Shown: positions 29,362 through 40,756, counted from the first letter of the stretch. The stretch: DNA of 64,000 nucleotides from Pomphorhynchus laevis (GCA_012934845.2 WNNJ02001091.1:1-64000), one strand, 5' to 3'. A program made the numbers and translations. The notes: generated by a model not told the origin, from the sequence alone.

Positions 29362-29396
<35 letters not shown>
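29140..29396. repeat. Perfect 83-bp inverted repeat between TA microsatellites (Penelope-like?)
   Basis: Arms 29,180-29,262 and 29,270-29,352 are perfect reverse complements, with a 7-bp spacer GCACTGA. (AT)n at 29,140-29,164 and (TA)n at 29,363-29,396 flank it. Each arm carries CTGAAGAAGGGGAAATCC then CGAAAGC, a stem-loop typical of Penelope-like pseudo-LTR ends and close to a hammerhead core. GCCGAATTTGCTAGAAATC occurs at 29,091-29,112 and again at 29,166-29,184. Confidence 0.85.
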
Positions 29397-29398
<2 letters not shown>

Positions 29399-29519
29399 CA
29401 TCCAAAACTAAATCACTCGTATATATAGGGATATGCAGAACATGTCAAACTCAATATGTCAAGAAAAGGATTTAATTAACGACTATATAACCGATAAAAA
29501 ATAACTAACTAACTAAATT

Positions 29520-31600
29520 TGTCGCAGGAGCGCCATGCAAGACAACTGCCTACGATTTGGACAACTTGAGAATAAGATTAGATACGGGTAATTGATCTTT
29601 TAATCTTAAAAAGAAACTGCTGATGTCCGAGAATACATTTTTGCACCTGCGTCCAGAGAACAAGACTGTGGTATCATCAGCGTATATTACTAGATGTTGA
29701 TCACGTTTAAAATCCTTGAATAGTACAATGGATGCAGCAAGATATAAAATAGGAGAAAGTGGGGATCCTTGAGGCACACCTGTAATATGGTAGTACTGAC
29801 TTGCATCAGGGGCGTCTTCATAGAACAACCGCTTGGTGTACATTAGGATCTCCATCATGTTAACAATTATCGCAGGAAACCCGAGGGAGCTTGGAGAGGA
29901 GATGACGAAGGGAATGAGATGCGGTCAAATGCAGCAGAAAAGTCAAGAAAAGCAACCACAGCAAGCTTATGACCGTTATCCCGATAAAACTGATGCACTT
30001 CACGTATTGCTGAATTGACCTAGCGCCATTTCAAAACACATGAAAACTAGATGGGATAAAGTTACGCCTACTTAAATGGACGCAATTCCACGCACAAGCG
30101 CTTTTTCGTAGATGGAGATGAGAGAGTTTGGAATCGAAATGCGCAGCAGGTATACGCTTGGGTAAAAATAATTTACGACTAATATTAATGTCCGGCTACA
30201 TCGGATGATGAGGCTAAAATCATTGTGACGGCTACTTCTCTTCTTTGATCGACCGTCAAAAGCTGACAGACCTGAGAAGATAGTGGAGCGACGGATTTGG
30301 AGGTGCCCGGAAATGGATCCCAAAAGTTAAGGATATCTGTAACAGATAAGTCCCTGTTCCTGGTCACCCCAAAACGGGATTGGTTAGGGGAGATTAAGTG
30401 GCTCCATAGTTATGTAGGGAGAATGACTCTTCCAAAACTCCGTCGAGTCCAATGCCCCCAATCGAACCCTTAGCCCTTTCCTCCAGCTGACAAACTTCTC
30501 GTTCCTGAATATCTTCCAAAAGGAATACTGAGAAGGGTTAAGGTGAGCAAGGCTCGCCCTATTCCTGCTCAGCTGGAACCTATATATGGATCTTCATTAT
30601 TCATTCGAGAGGGCCTGTCTGACGGAAACAGAGAGATTAGGAAGGTGTAGCATTTTATCCAGGACCTTGAGTTTTGTTGGAGTAAGATTGTACATGCGAC
30701 CTTTATAGGTAGTCGAAAGCAACGCGGTAGCTTGCGGTGAGAAGTAGGAATTAAATTCGGTCAAACTTTCATTATCAATTCTAGGGAAGATTTGGAGAGC
30801 TGTCTGAAAGAACGCCAATCTGATGGAATCGAAGTGAAACCTCTTTCTAAGCAACGTATCTTCCTCTATCCGCCAACGAATTAGGTCATGAGAGGTGGTC
30901 TGTTTTTGGCGCGACTGCTTAGTACAAATGGGTTTCAGCAACCACATCTAATGAAGCAGAAATATTTCGAGGAGAGAATTAGTTGTTGAGCAATGAAAGG
31001 TGGGGAGGTGGTTTGTGAATAAGATAGTGGTTCCTTGCTCTGCGGAGTGCTGCATTAATTCAACGACCAGTTCTGTCGTTGAAGTCACCGAGTAACATGT
31101 CATAGTCACTACACAAAATACGGTCCAGGAACTCACGGTTATTGTAAATTTCTCCTGGCCTTATATAGATACGGGCTATACTGATACGTTTACCGTTCTT
31201 ACAAAGTGATATAGCTAAACAAGACAGGGCTGAAAAAAAATAGTTTAGTAAGAGAGAAGATCGTAAGGAGCATTTAACTAGGGTTAAAAGACCTAGAGAC
31301 GAAGAGGAGTGAGGAGGGGTTATGTACTGAGTAAAGTGGGTAATGTGCTTAGAGATAAATCGTGTAATATCCTGGAGGAGGCGGATAGACTGCGTCTCCT
31401 GAAGGACTATAGCATCTGCATCTCTACCAGATAGAAGGCTAAGGGCGGAAAAATCCCCGAATTCCACTGAAGGATATTCAGTAAAAAAGGCTCTTGATTA
31501 CTTCCCATTGTGCTACTTCAGCTGGAGTGGGATGCCTCCCCTTAACACGAACCAGGGGAGAGAAGGTTCCTTTTTTCACTCTCAGCCCCACTCTGAGAAG
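29520..31600 (-). pseudogene. I/Jockey-like LINE ORF2, broken, both ends missing
   Basis: Minus strand. From 31,467: APE relic (SGRDADAIVLQETQSIRLLQ, KRISIARIYIRPGEI, MLLGDFNDRTGR), the linker (HDLIRWRIEEDTLLRKRFHF), decayed RT N-part (30,320-30,072) and the palm with ITGVPQGSPLSPILY and IYADDTTVLFSGRRC (29,858-29,550). It stops within the segment after YADD, so its 3' end is missing, unusual for a LINE. ORF1 is absent. Several frameshifts and stops. Confidence 0.8.
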
Positions 31601-33063
31601 GCACTTGTCTAATCGTACTTTCTTTATTTCCCAAAATGGACATTTCGAAAGGTAAAACGTTGATTTCTTCTACAATTCCTGAAAAACAAGTAAGTGATTT
31701 TTCTGCTGTTAATTCGCCGGGAGAGGAGGTACTCCCCCAATCCTTAAACTTAAAAACCTTATTGTTATCTCAATGTTACAACCTATGGAAATGCACAATT
31801 TTTTCAGTCTTTTTAAGACTATTTTTGCTAAATATGCCAACAGAATCCTGTTCAATTCGGTCAAATTTCACGAATCAGAAATAAAAATTTCCTTCGCAAC
31901 CTCTGATATTGCGAAGGATTATGATATCTTCTTCGATTCGAATCTAAAACATCTGGTTCAATTCACTTTAAACCCATTCTGGCATCTGTTAAAGTGAACA
32001 ATCTTCCTCCGCATCTAGAAGAAAAGGATATCAAAGTTATGAAAACAGTTTATCAAATTTAAAACTTCCAGTCTGTTATGGGGAAAGTGGATTTCCACTT
32101 CCTGTAGGTTTCTGTTCATCCCCTATCGAGCATGCCGAAAACCTTGCCAAATCGTCATATAATCCCTTGTTATGATTCCTTTTTTTTGTGCAGAGGATCT
32201 TACCTACCCTCACTGTAATACATGCCATAAGTGGGGGCACTGGGCCTCAAACTGCTCCAGATCAAAGACCTGCGGAGTATGTAGTCTCCCATGATGCAAA
32301 AGTATTGGTTCCGGGGAGAAGTGCATTTCAACCGTCCTGTGCTCAAAGTGTGGTGGGAGCCATCCTGCATGGTATCGTAAATGTGCATGCTTTAAGGATT
32401 ACCGGAACAACTTCTCCAGGTATGCTGTAGTCAAGAAACCCAAATCATCTTATTCTGGCGCGGCCTCAACGATGACAGACAAGGACATCCTAAGTGTTAT
32501 GGACGTTAAGATACATTCTGCCATCAAAAATGTGGAAAATATGGTCTCCGCCTTGGTCTCTGTACTTTATTCGAATCCGGAAGTTTCCACACAGCGTGCT
32601 TTACCTAGCTCGAAAAAGAGGGGCCTCGTCTCACGTCGTTTCACCCATTAAGAACGAGAAGCTCCTGAAGAAGAAAGACGAGTCGGCTTCACATGAAAAT
32701 GAAGACAATGCCCGTGGGCAAGTGCTTCCTTAGGACAGAGTTGGTGGCTGGAAAAGCAACCTTTCCGCCCCTAGCTCTGTCTAGGGATGAGGCAACCCCA
32801 CCCAGCTGGCCAAACACAATGCAGAGTACTCGTGAGCCTTTTTCACTGAATATTTCTTCAGTGGAATTTGGGAGGAGTTTCTGCCTTTAGACTTCTATCT
32901 GGTAGAGATGCAGATGTTACAGTCCTTCAGGAAACGCGGTCTATCCGTCTTCCCCAGGACATTACTCGATTCTTACCAACGCACATTTGTTCCCACTATA
33001 CTCCGTACTTAACCCCACTTCACTCTTCTTCATCTTCTTCATTCTCACTCTTCATAGAAGTTA
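31601..33063 (+). pseudogene. I/Jockey-like LINE 5' half: ORF1 with zinc knuckles and start of ORF2
   Basis: Plus strand. ORF1 starts at 31,636 (MDISKGKTLISST), gives FFSLFKTIFAKYANRILFNS and, near 32,210-32,400, knuckles of the C-x2-C-x4-H-x4-C type (CNTCHKWGHWASNC and CSKCGGSHPAWYRKC), in several frames. ORF2 begins near 32,840 and reads SGRDADVTVLQETRSIRLPQ before it stops at 33,060. It faces the minus-strand copy at 29,520-31,600 head to head. Confidence 0.78.
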
Positions 33064-33255
33064 AATCGACAGCTCACTTACTGTCGTGCAAATGAACAGG
33101 ACGAACCATAGTACGACATAATATAATCAGAGATATCTTGATTGACGAATCCAGTAAAGTATTACGGAATGTAGAATCAGAACCGATGCTCTCAACTGTT
33201 CCAGATACATTCAAGTTTTCAAACCAAACGACAACACGAGATCTCAAAAAGATTT
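33064..33255 (+). pseudogene. RLE-type LINE fragment (CCHC/RHN segment)
   Basis: Reads STAHLLSCK, a stop, then TGRTIVRHNIIRDILIDESS and VESEPMLSTVPDTFKF and TTTRD. This matches the segment between the CCHC finger and the endonuclease in the region 1 RLE proteins (RHNQLRDF, EPSLTPVPENISF, TTTR). About 60 codons, fused at its 5' side to the I/Jockey-like fragment. Confidence 0.75.
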
Positions 33256-34242
33256 TTGTTATATTTATTGTTATATATTGTATATATTGTTGTTTCCTAT
33301 ATATACAGGTTCTAATAGTTTCATATTACAATTACAATATTAATATTACATTGACGAGTAGAAAGACAAGGCATATATTTTTATTCACAATTCTTCAATT
33401 ATCATTCATCGTTAATATTCGCATACTCATCATCTTTGTGTATGTTGTTGTTAGTGCAGGTTATTAGTGATGTGTTGGTTCATTAAATGTTGATTTAAAG
33501 CAATACGTAAAGTAGAGAAAACAAAGACAGTGAGCTAGCGAAGTAGCTAAATGAGATGATAGTTTTATTTTACGAAACGCAATAAATTTAGTTAGAAGAT
33601 TCGTAATTGACATCTTACGTGTGACGATGCAAATAGACGATGATAGAACGAGTGTGCAAGGTAATTTGTTTCATAGGCGCGGCGGCCATAGAAAAAGAAT
33701 ATAGAGATATACAAAATAAAGTAATGAATACGAAGTGACATTAGATATTGAGGGCATAACTTTAATTGCTACTTAATTTGATTTTATATTTATTTAACGT
33801 TTTCACCTGTAATGCGACTTGCGCTCGGTACGTTGTCTGTAATAATATTTTTATTGTATTTATTATATAAATCGTTTATGAACACAAAAGTTGTTAGTTA
33901 TAAGACAGTTTTATGATTTTCCAATGCTTATCCATCAACTGTCTCTCTCTAAGGTCGGTCTAAAACCTAAATATAGTAGTGTAGTATCCGGCAGACGTTC
34001 CGTTATCTGAGTCAGTTTATGTACTTTGTGTTGTATGATACAGCCAGCATAATGGAGTGGGAGGGTGTGAGACAGTTTAAAATAGTGTGAATTATTAAAA
34101 TCAATTATTAAGGATTTTTTTCAAAAGCTGACAGTATATTTTAATCAATAATAATCTATAATACAATAAACAATTCAAACTACAAGATAAACAATTACGA
34201 AAACAAAGTTTAAGATATAATATAGTTGCAGTGGCTACTGAA
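33256..34242. other. AT-rich DNA, nothing recognised
   Basis: About 1 kb without convincing coding sequence or repeats. An isoleucine/tyrosine-rich frame (33,138-33,467) is AT-rich noise running out of the RLE fragment. Confidence 0.5.
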
Positions 34243-34509
34243 TTACAACTGCTTGCTGGCTTTCATTTCCTCCTCGGCCTGTTTGCGGTTTCTGTCGTGT
34301 GGAAGAAGTTTATCGGTGAAGCAACCTTTGCAGTATATTTCTCAATCCTGATCTTTATATGTACCCAAAGTCAACGTTGTATTGCAAGTTTTACATCTGA
34401 AGCACTTTTTGTGCCATTGCGAACTGCACGCACCAATTCTTTCCGCAGCATACACTGTGGTTCCACATCGTGAACACTTTTCAATTGCTCCACCAAATTT
34501 CGGTCCCAT
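34243..34509 (-). pseudogene. Single-exon CRIP/CSRP-like LIM-domain copy with one stop
   Basis: An ATG at 34,507-34,509 opens MGPKFGGAIEKCSRCGTTVY; the frame runs to a TAA at 34,243-34,245 (88 residues), interrupted once by TGA at 34,342-34,344. All LIM zinc ligands are visible: C-x2-C-x17-H-x2-C-x2-C-x2-C-x17-C-x2-C. The ending (EIYCKGCF, KLLPHDRNRKQAEEEMKAS) continues a normal LIM protein. LIM domains are protein-binding zinc modules of muscle and cytoskeleton. The ORF is unspliced, so it may be a processed copy or one exon of a gene. No poly-A tract is evident. It lies just downstream of an RLE LINE on the same strand. Confidence 0.75.
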
Positions 34510-34838
34510 TGTTTCGCGTTCATGCTCATGAAAAGACTCAACATTGTCGATATCGATCTTCGCAGTTGTCGTACGCGGCTGAAAACAATGGTCATGATCG
34601 TTTGGATAGGTTGCTGGGGCATTATTTGTATGTTAGGAATCGGGCTGGCCTGGATTATTGGCAGTGTATCCGGAATTTTGTGCACTATCTCAGTCATGCA
34701 TGACACGGGGATTATTTCGTCGTACTCATTCATTGGGACATGGTTCTTGTTGTTGTCTTTGCAAACCGGTTGTCCCATCACATCACGAGTTCGGCTCGAA
34801 GCACAAGAGTCTGGCTCGAAGAGGCGTTTCCCGGTTCA
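34510..34838 (-). other. 3' UTR-like stretch between RLE element W and the LIM copy
   Basis: A long minus-strand frame crosses it, but its composition shows no family; it also overlaps the LIM copy in another frame. It may be the 3' UTR of the RLE element, in which case the LIM copy could be a 3' transduced passenger. Confidence 0.35.
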
Positions 34839-37800
34839 CATGTTTCCTAGTGTCCACCATCAAATGTCAATATTGGAATCTGGTCAAGTGACGCTAACAA
34901 TGCTTTGGCGTTGCCTCTCATTATTGCAATAGAGATGCGCTGGTATAAATGCGTGATCGTCACGGCGTATCTGACTCCGCTTGTCCGGCTCATGTTATTT
35001 GCAACCCGTTTGATGACCCTGTTTCCCTCTTCATTCCATCCCCCAAACGACTCCACTACAGCGGCTGAGAATATATACCCCGCTGCTTCGACCCTGCTCT
35101 TGTACTTTCGGTCTTTAACATTAGCCGCGTACGATGTAGCGGCGGCGAGCTGTGCGTTAGCAGCTGAGCGACGGTATGCCGTATGTTGGGGGTGAGTGAC
35201 TTTAAAGTTGATTCCATGGGGAGGGTCCCATAAAATAGGATGTCTGCCGGCCGTTCACGTAGGTCCGGGATAATACCTCGCACTTCCAGAGCTACATCCA
35301 TCCGGGCTGATTGTGCGGCTGCGAATACCACGTCACGAATAGCATTATGCCGCAGTCCTTGGTAACCCCCGTATTGGCATGTTAGCGAGTGTATGCCTTC
35401 CTTAACAGCTATGCGCATGCAGCGGCCGCATCTAATTCTTTTCGTGTAAAGGAATCCCAAGCCACATGCGGACTAGAATACAGAACTGTGGGGGTGTTAA
35501 TTCCGTTCCAGATGCCGCATTTGGTACATCACTAAGCCAAGCCCCAGCTTTTGGACACGACACTACGTGTAGTCGGACACGATTCATTTCGCTAGATGAT
35601 TGTATCAGTTGTGTCGAGGCGTGATTTTCAATCAGGCGTGAGGTTGATGATTGACCGCCCTCCGTAGACGGTATGAAGTGAGACCCCACTGTGGTTCTAA
35701 GGGTGGATAATGCCTCTGAATAGCCAGGAAAAAGTGTAGGATACAAACTGTATTCTTCTCCGACCTGCATCACGTCATGTATAAATGCGCTCTGGACATG
35801 CGCCGCATTGCATCTTAGGCCAGATCCACCCATACAGATTGGGAGTGTCATCTGTGATTTCACTGCTTCGTGTAGTCGACACGCGCATATTTTCTGAAAG
35901 GCGTTGGCGATTTGTCTGTCGAATGACTGACAAAACGTTTTTGTAATCCTTGGATCAACTGAACGGAGAAGGTGGTTTTTCCTGGACGAGGAAACGCAGT
36001 GTTTGAGTAGCAGGTATCCGACTTGAGGGTCTGGCAGCTTGGCTACTGCATCGATTGTCTGGATTAGCGGTGGCAGAATCTCGTTTGTCAGGTGGGTTTC
36101 TATGAAGGACTCGTCACCGATAAGTATGCCTAACAAGTGTATGTTTCCAGAGGTGTTCTTCGAAGCCACCTTGAATGATAGGGCCAAGCAAGAGCTTATG
36201 GCTTCAGGTGTGCCGATGACATCTGTCTTTCGCCAGTTTAGCTGCAATTCAATCGCCTTGAAACTCGTGTCTAGCCAGCCGAGTGCGGATGCGATTGCCG
36301 AAGGCGTCCCGCTGACTATGCCATCGTCCAGGTACACATGTTAAGGTTTATTCCAGGGATATGAGAAACGTGTTCAATCGTTTTCATAATGGCTAAAGAG
36401 AAGAGGAACGGGCCCAACGGGTCACCCTGCTAGACTCCTTCACATGAATTGAAAGGGTCCTGCGGGCCAGAAACGAAGGGGTGCCTTGCACTTGTATGAA
36501 AAGTCAAACCATGGCAAGAGCTCCGGGACGTTCTCTCGGACCGCCGCTCGTAAGTGCGCTCTGGACAATGAGTTGAAGGCGTTTGAAAGATCGATCTTTG
36601 CCCAGGCCCAGTTGTTGTCGTTGGCGTGAAGTTCGTGGATTCGTCGGATGTTGTGAACGATCCTTTCCACTGCGTTTAAGGTTGCTACCCCTAGTTGCGT
36701 TGGTTGTAGGAGACCAGCGAAACGTTTGCGAAGTTGGAGACATATGCATTTCGAGCAGAGACGGCGTAGAGTTTCGCCAACGGCAATTGGTCTTATACCC
36801 CCGTCCTTTTTGAGAAGTGCGATCAAGTTCGCGCCGGCTATGTAAGGCGCCACTTCAGAGGGTGCTAGTCCCGCCAGAAGGTGGTTGACAAGGTGCGTCA
36901 GATTCTCTGCTAGCGAACCGCCGCTATTTGCTCGTAACATGTCCTGGAGATGCTCCGGTCTTAGCCCCAGGCAACCTGGTCTCGACGCTGAAGGAAAAGA
37001 GTTGACCGCGGCAATGACGGTCTCGCGGCCTACAGATATAGACGAAATCGGATTGTTTGAAAGTCGTTCTATAAGATTAGGTGAGGATAGTGGCTGATCA
37101 CGCCAGATGCTGTACGTCAGGGAATGTAGTATTTGCAGTGCTGTCCGTGCTTGTGTAGATGGGCTGACTATTCCTCCTGAAACCAAACGCTGGAGTGCTT
37201 TACCGTAATTCCCATGCTTGGTCAGGTTGATGCAAGCAATTTCTGAATTGCCGTTTAGTTGACGGTTTGCATATTTGTGTGGCGTTTGTATCATGGATAG
37301 CACATCCGTTAAGGCGGTTGTCGCGTAGGCTCTTATTGATTCGCAAATGTGCTTCTCGAGCTTATATCGACCTTTGCATGTTGTGGGCATTGGGCCACTG
37401 AAGCACGATTTTGCGAAGAGCAGCAACTTTGTCCGTGAACTGACATCTCCGATTTGCCTTGCATGTTTGATATTGTCACAGAAATAAGTGGCTGCTTGAA
37501 CACGTGCTTTGTACGGAATGCGTATGATTATTGTTGATTCTCTGCGCCAATATGATTGAAGACATGATAGACGGTTCGAAGCATCGACTGGAGCGCTTGG
37601 AATTGCTAATGTTGGAGTGATGACTTCTGTGGTGGCTTCATTTGGTTGGACCTTGGACGCATGGTCGAAACAGCCGAATTCATCGCCCGAACTTGCACAC
37701 CTTGAACCTCTAAACTTATGAAAGCGGAAGCATCCATTAGTTGTCAAGGCGATGTCCCTCTGGCAGATGCGACAGGGCCGCTTACCTCCGATAATATCAT

Positions 37801-37840
37801 TTTGATCTTGCCCATCGTCAGCCATTGTGTTTGGTAACAT
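34839..37840 (-). mobile_element. RLE-type LINE, second family (element W), nearly full-length, broken
   Basis: Minus-strand single-ORF element of a second RLE family. Upstream, 37,841-37,923 may be its 5' leader. The coding sequence (see next entry) covers the N-terminal finger to the endonuclease tail. The sequence is notably GC-richer than its surroundings, which suggests younger age or a different source. Confidence 0.82.
34847..37840 (-). pseudogene. RLE-type LINE protein, family 2: zinc finger, RT, CCHC, endonuclease
   Basis: Open segments 37,840-36,440, 36,337-35,432, 35,460-35,056 and 35,056-34,847. The N-terminus has CRICQRDIALTTNGCFRFHK. RT motifs: LKKDGGIRPIAVGETLRRLC, KIDLSNAFNSLSRAHL, a damaged GV-stop-QGDPLGPF near 36,430 (CAG to TAG) with a frameshift just before, and the catalytic YLDD (MYLDDGIVSG). 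Then PKAGAWLSDVPN, a Cys/His finger with RHNAIRD, the RLE entry RPADILF, a frameshift near 35,210, and the tail VESFGGWNEEGN, ITHLYQRISIAIMRGNAKA. I see about three frameshifts and one stop. ADILF replaces the usual PD. Confidence 0.8.
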
Positions 37841-37934
37841 TGTAAGTTTGTAATTGCCAAGCGTCGTAGAGTCAGCAAGAGTGAGCGGGCCGCCTCAAAG
37901 CAAGCCGCCTCACTCGTAAGCAAGTGACAGAAGT

Positions 37935-38088
37935 TAAAAATCACATTCAAATACCTTCTTTGTTTTCACCTTCTTAACACATTACTTAGTTTTTTATTTC
38001 TTTTGTTGAAGTCATGTAAGCGTGCGCCGGTACGCATTTGCGACGTAAAAATGAATCCTCTTTTATCGCAAATATTTAATTTATTATT
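37935..38088 (+). mobile_element. L2-like LINE 3' end
   Basis: 3' terminal ~150 bp with hairpin GCGTGCGCCGGTACGC and AAAAATGAATCC. Nearly identical to 39,418-39,566, which retains more coding sequence. Its left edge is an element-internal point. Confidence 0.75.
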
Positions 38089-38331
38089 AAAATACAAAAA
38101 ACTTTGAGAGATAAATTACAAATTGCAAAGGACTGCTAAGTACAGTCAAAATATCCAAAATAATAAATTTAGTCTCCTACATTCTCGGGGATGGTTCACA
38201 GTCAACTAGGTACTAAAAAGAGCTTAAACTGTGTTTAAAGGATGTAAAGGAGACTGTTGAGCGGATGACATAAGACAGTTTAGAAGAGGCGCGGCAATAT
38301 CGAGATAACGGCTGTTAGAGTTTGATAAAAT
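38089..38331. other. No recognisable feature
   Basis: AT-rich, with a short run before the degenerate L2-like RT relic. Confidence 0.45.
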
Positions 38332-38895
38332 TTATAGAACATAGAGAAGAGTGTCACATAAACTAAGATTTATTGATGTAAGGCGGGATTCAATAAGTGT
38401 AGGAAGATGCAAATAAGAAAGCGAGTTTGAGAAAATGAGTCGAAAAGTGATACAAAGGATACTGAATAGAATGTAGTTTTCCCTAATTAGCCAGTTGAGT
38501 TTAGAGAGGCAAGAGGAAATGTGATCAAAACAGATAAGGAGAAAAAGCAATATGCATGGTGGAATTTGCAGGGCACTGAATATAGGAAATGATATACTGG
38601 AGATAAGAGAGTGACAGAAGTTAAAAATCAAGCGAGCTCCTGATACGGTGAAGGTCACGATATAGGAAATTGCAAGAGCGAGTTTTGTGGCGAACGAAGG
38701 GATCGAGATAAAGGCAGTTGTCAAAGTGAACACACAAGAAAGTGAGATGATCAGCAATATAAAGAACGGTCGAATTAAGAAATACCGAGGGAGGAGAGAC
38801 AAAGAAAAAAGGATAACCCATAAGATCTTAGACTTCGAATGGTTAATAGGCATGGTAAATGATATCATGGATATAGGATCGCCATGTGTCACTTA
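38332..38895 (-). pseudogene. L2-like LINE RT C-terminal relic
   Basis: The credible frame (38,821-38,621) reads SVFLNSTVLYIADHLTFLCV, HFDNCLYLDPFVRHK and RDLHRIRSSL, the post-palm part of an L2/CR1-like RT. The 186-codon hydrophobic frame covering the same region is a shadow. Several frameshifts, 5' and 3' truncated. GTGACAGAAGTTAAAAATCA at 38,611-38,630 recurs at 37,924-37,943. Confidence 0.65.
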
Positions 38896-39059
38896 AAATA
38901 ACTTTAATTTCTTCTAAACATAGTCAGAGTTTTATTATTTAGATGTTATGTGGATCATTGTAAGTGCATGGTAAATTGATTTGATATTATTCAATAATAC
39001 TGATATATTTATTCAATTAAATACGTTATCTTATGAACTCTTAAAATGTACGAGGTGAG

Positions 39060-39168
39060 ATTATTTTCATTCCGACCTATTGAGACATGTTTTCATCGCT
39101 TTTACACACTTACAACTTTTGCATACTGCTCCAGGCTTATTATAAATGCAGCATAGTTGAGCTTTCAT
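39060..39168 (-). pseudogene. Isolated CXC-like cysteine module (RLE LINE N-terminus relic)
   Basis: Minus-strand ATG-started 33-codon stretch KAQLCCIYNKPGAVCKSCKC then VKAMKTCLNRSE. It keeps CC-x2-N and the C-x2-C-x-C-x6-C spacing of the N-terminal clusters at 4058, 11,579 and 15,483. Followed by a stop, with no RT attached. Confidence 0.65.
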
Positions 39169-39194
39169 CTTACTATTGTAATTGCTAATTACCT

Positions 39195-39566
39195 CAAAGT
39201 TTATTATGTAAATCATCGCTGTCGTCTCCCAATTGTTCATCAACCTCCCTTTCGTAGACGACACTCGCCCCACCACTCTATCGCCGAGTTCCCGTCTTGC
39301 CCTCTTATCCCCCCCCACGTTCCCAATTACTCCAACAACTACGGTCTCCAATCATTCCTCATCGCCGCTCCACTCGCTTGGAATCAGCTCCCTCTTAACG
39401 TCCGCCGCGCTCCATCCTTTATCACATTCAAATACCTTCTTTGTTTTCACCTTCTTAACACATGACTTAGTTTTTTATTTCTTTTGTTGAAGTCATGTAA
39501 GCGTGCGCCGGCATGCATTTGCGACGTAAAAATAAATCCTCTTTTATCGCAAATATTTATAACATT
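39195..39566 (+). pseudogene. L2-like LINE C-terminus and 3' end
   Basis: Plus-strand C-terminal relic in two frames (NYSNNYGLQSFLIAAPLAWN, QLPLNVRRAPSFITFK), followed by the family 3' hairpin (39,494-39,540). Frameshifts are visible against the copy at 46,431-46,740. Confidence 0.78.
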
Positions 39567-40740
39567 AAAACACAAAAAGAATAATTTGTTCCACGGCCGT
39601 GCATCACATCGTAAAAATAAAATATGCAATTCAATAATAAACTACATTTAATAAGTAGTAAGTAAGCATTTTAATCGAGATAAACAGTCATGTTACGGAA
39701 TGTTCTTAGTTGATCTAACAGGACGCGAGCCACTTTGTAGTAAAAATTCAAATCTAATAATTCGATAGTGCAGCAGAGGAAACTTTACTGGTGATGTGTA
39801 CATCAAATAAAGGCTGAGTACTTCATTTGATTGATATAAATAATTAACACAATTTAATATCATGGATTTTTACCCTTTATGACACCTGGACTCAACAAAA
39901 TAGTTTTTAGAATACGATTGTTTCTTAAAACAATTTTCTTTTAAAATTTTTTATTAAATTTTTTATGATTTTTACATTACGTCTTATCAAATATCTAAAC
40001 TTGGACCAATAGAGTTTCCAAGTACATGCATAAATGTAAGTGTTCAATATTATTTATCAAAAAGTTGTTTAAATTTTAATAATTAAAATTAATTTATTTA
40101 CATAAATTTAAAATTTATGAATTTAAAAAATATAAAATTTATTTACATAAAATGTGGAAATGATAAAACTAGTTAATGAAAAAATAAACAAACAGTGAAG
40201 ATTAATTTAAACTAGTCTATTCTTAATAGTAACTTTACATTATTTCTGATTTAAAACACCACATTTAATTTTAATGGAACAGTCAGAAATCGAATTTATT
40301 TGATATTTCAGATATTTTTGATATTTTTTTTATATTTTACAATATAAAAAAGAAAAAAACAGAAACAACAATTTGTGTTACTAATTATGCTAGCAGCAGC
40401 TAGCTAAATTAAAAGATATATTGATGTTTTATTACTCATGCTCCAAAATCCAACAAATTCTTTATCTTTCACACTGCCGCCCATATAGAAATAAAAGAAA
40501 AACAGAAACACTACGAATTAAATCTAGCACTTTTTCGTGTTTTTTACTTTAATAATTAATTAAAATTAAGAAAAAATGTCAAGAACGCATAAAAATTAAA
40601 AAAATGTACATTTCATCAACGAACATGTCGGACGAGCAAACAAATTCGGTAAAATAAGTGAAATCTGATTGAAATGCCTTAAAATAATATGATGGAAATA
40701 TAATGAAAATTTATTATTCATTTTATTACACAAGTTATTA
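39567..40740. other. AT-rich DNA, nothing recognised
   Basis: Long AT-rich stretch without credible ORFs or repeats. Confidence 0.5.
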
Positions 40741-40756
40741 GCCGCAAATGGCTATA

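Noticed and set aside
34371-34781. 136-codon minus-strand ORF
   Set aside because: It overlaps the LIM copy in another frame and has no recognisable domain; the LIM frame with all zinc ligands is the supported one.
38332-38892. 186-codon hydrophobic, membrane-like minus-strand ORF
   Set aside because: A different frame of the same strand carries recognisable L2-like RT sequence; the hydrophobic frame is its shadow.
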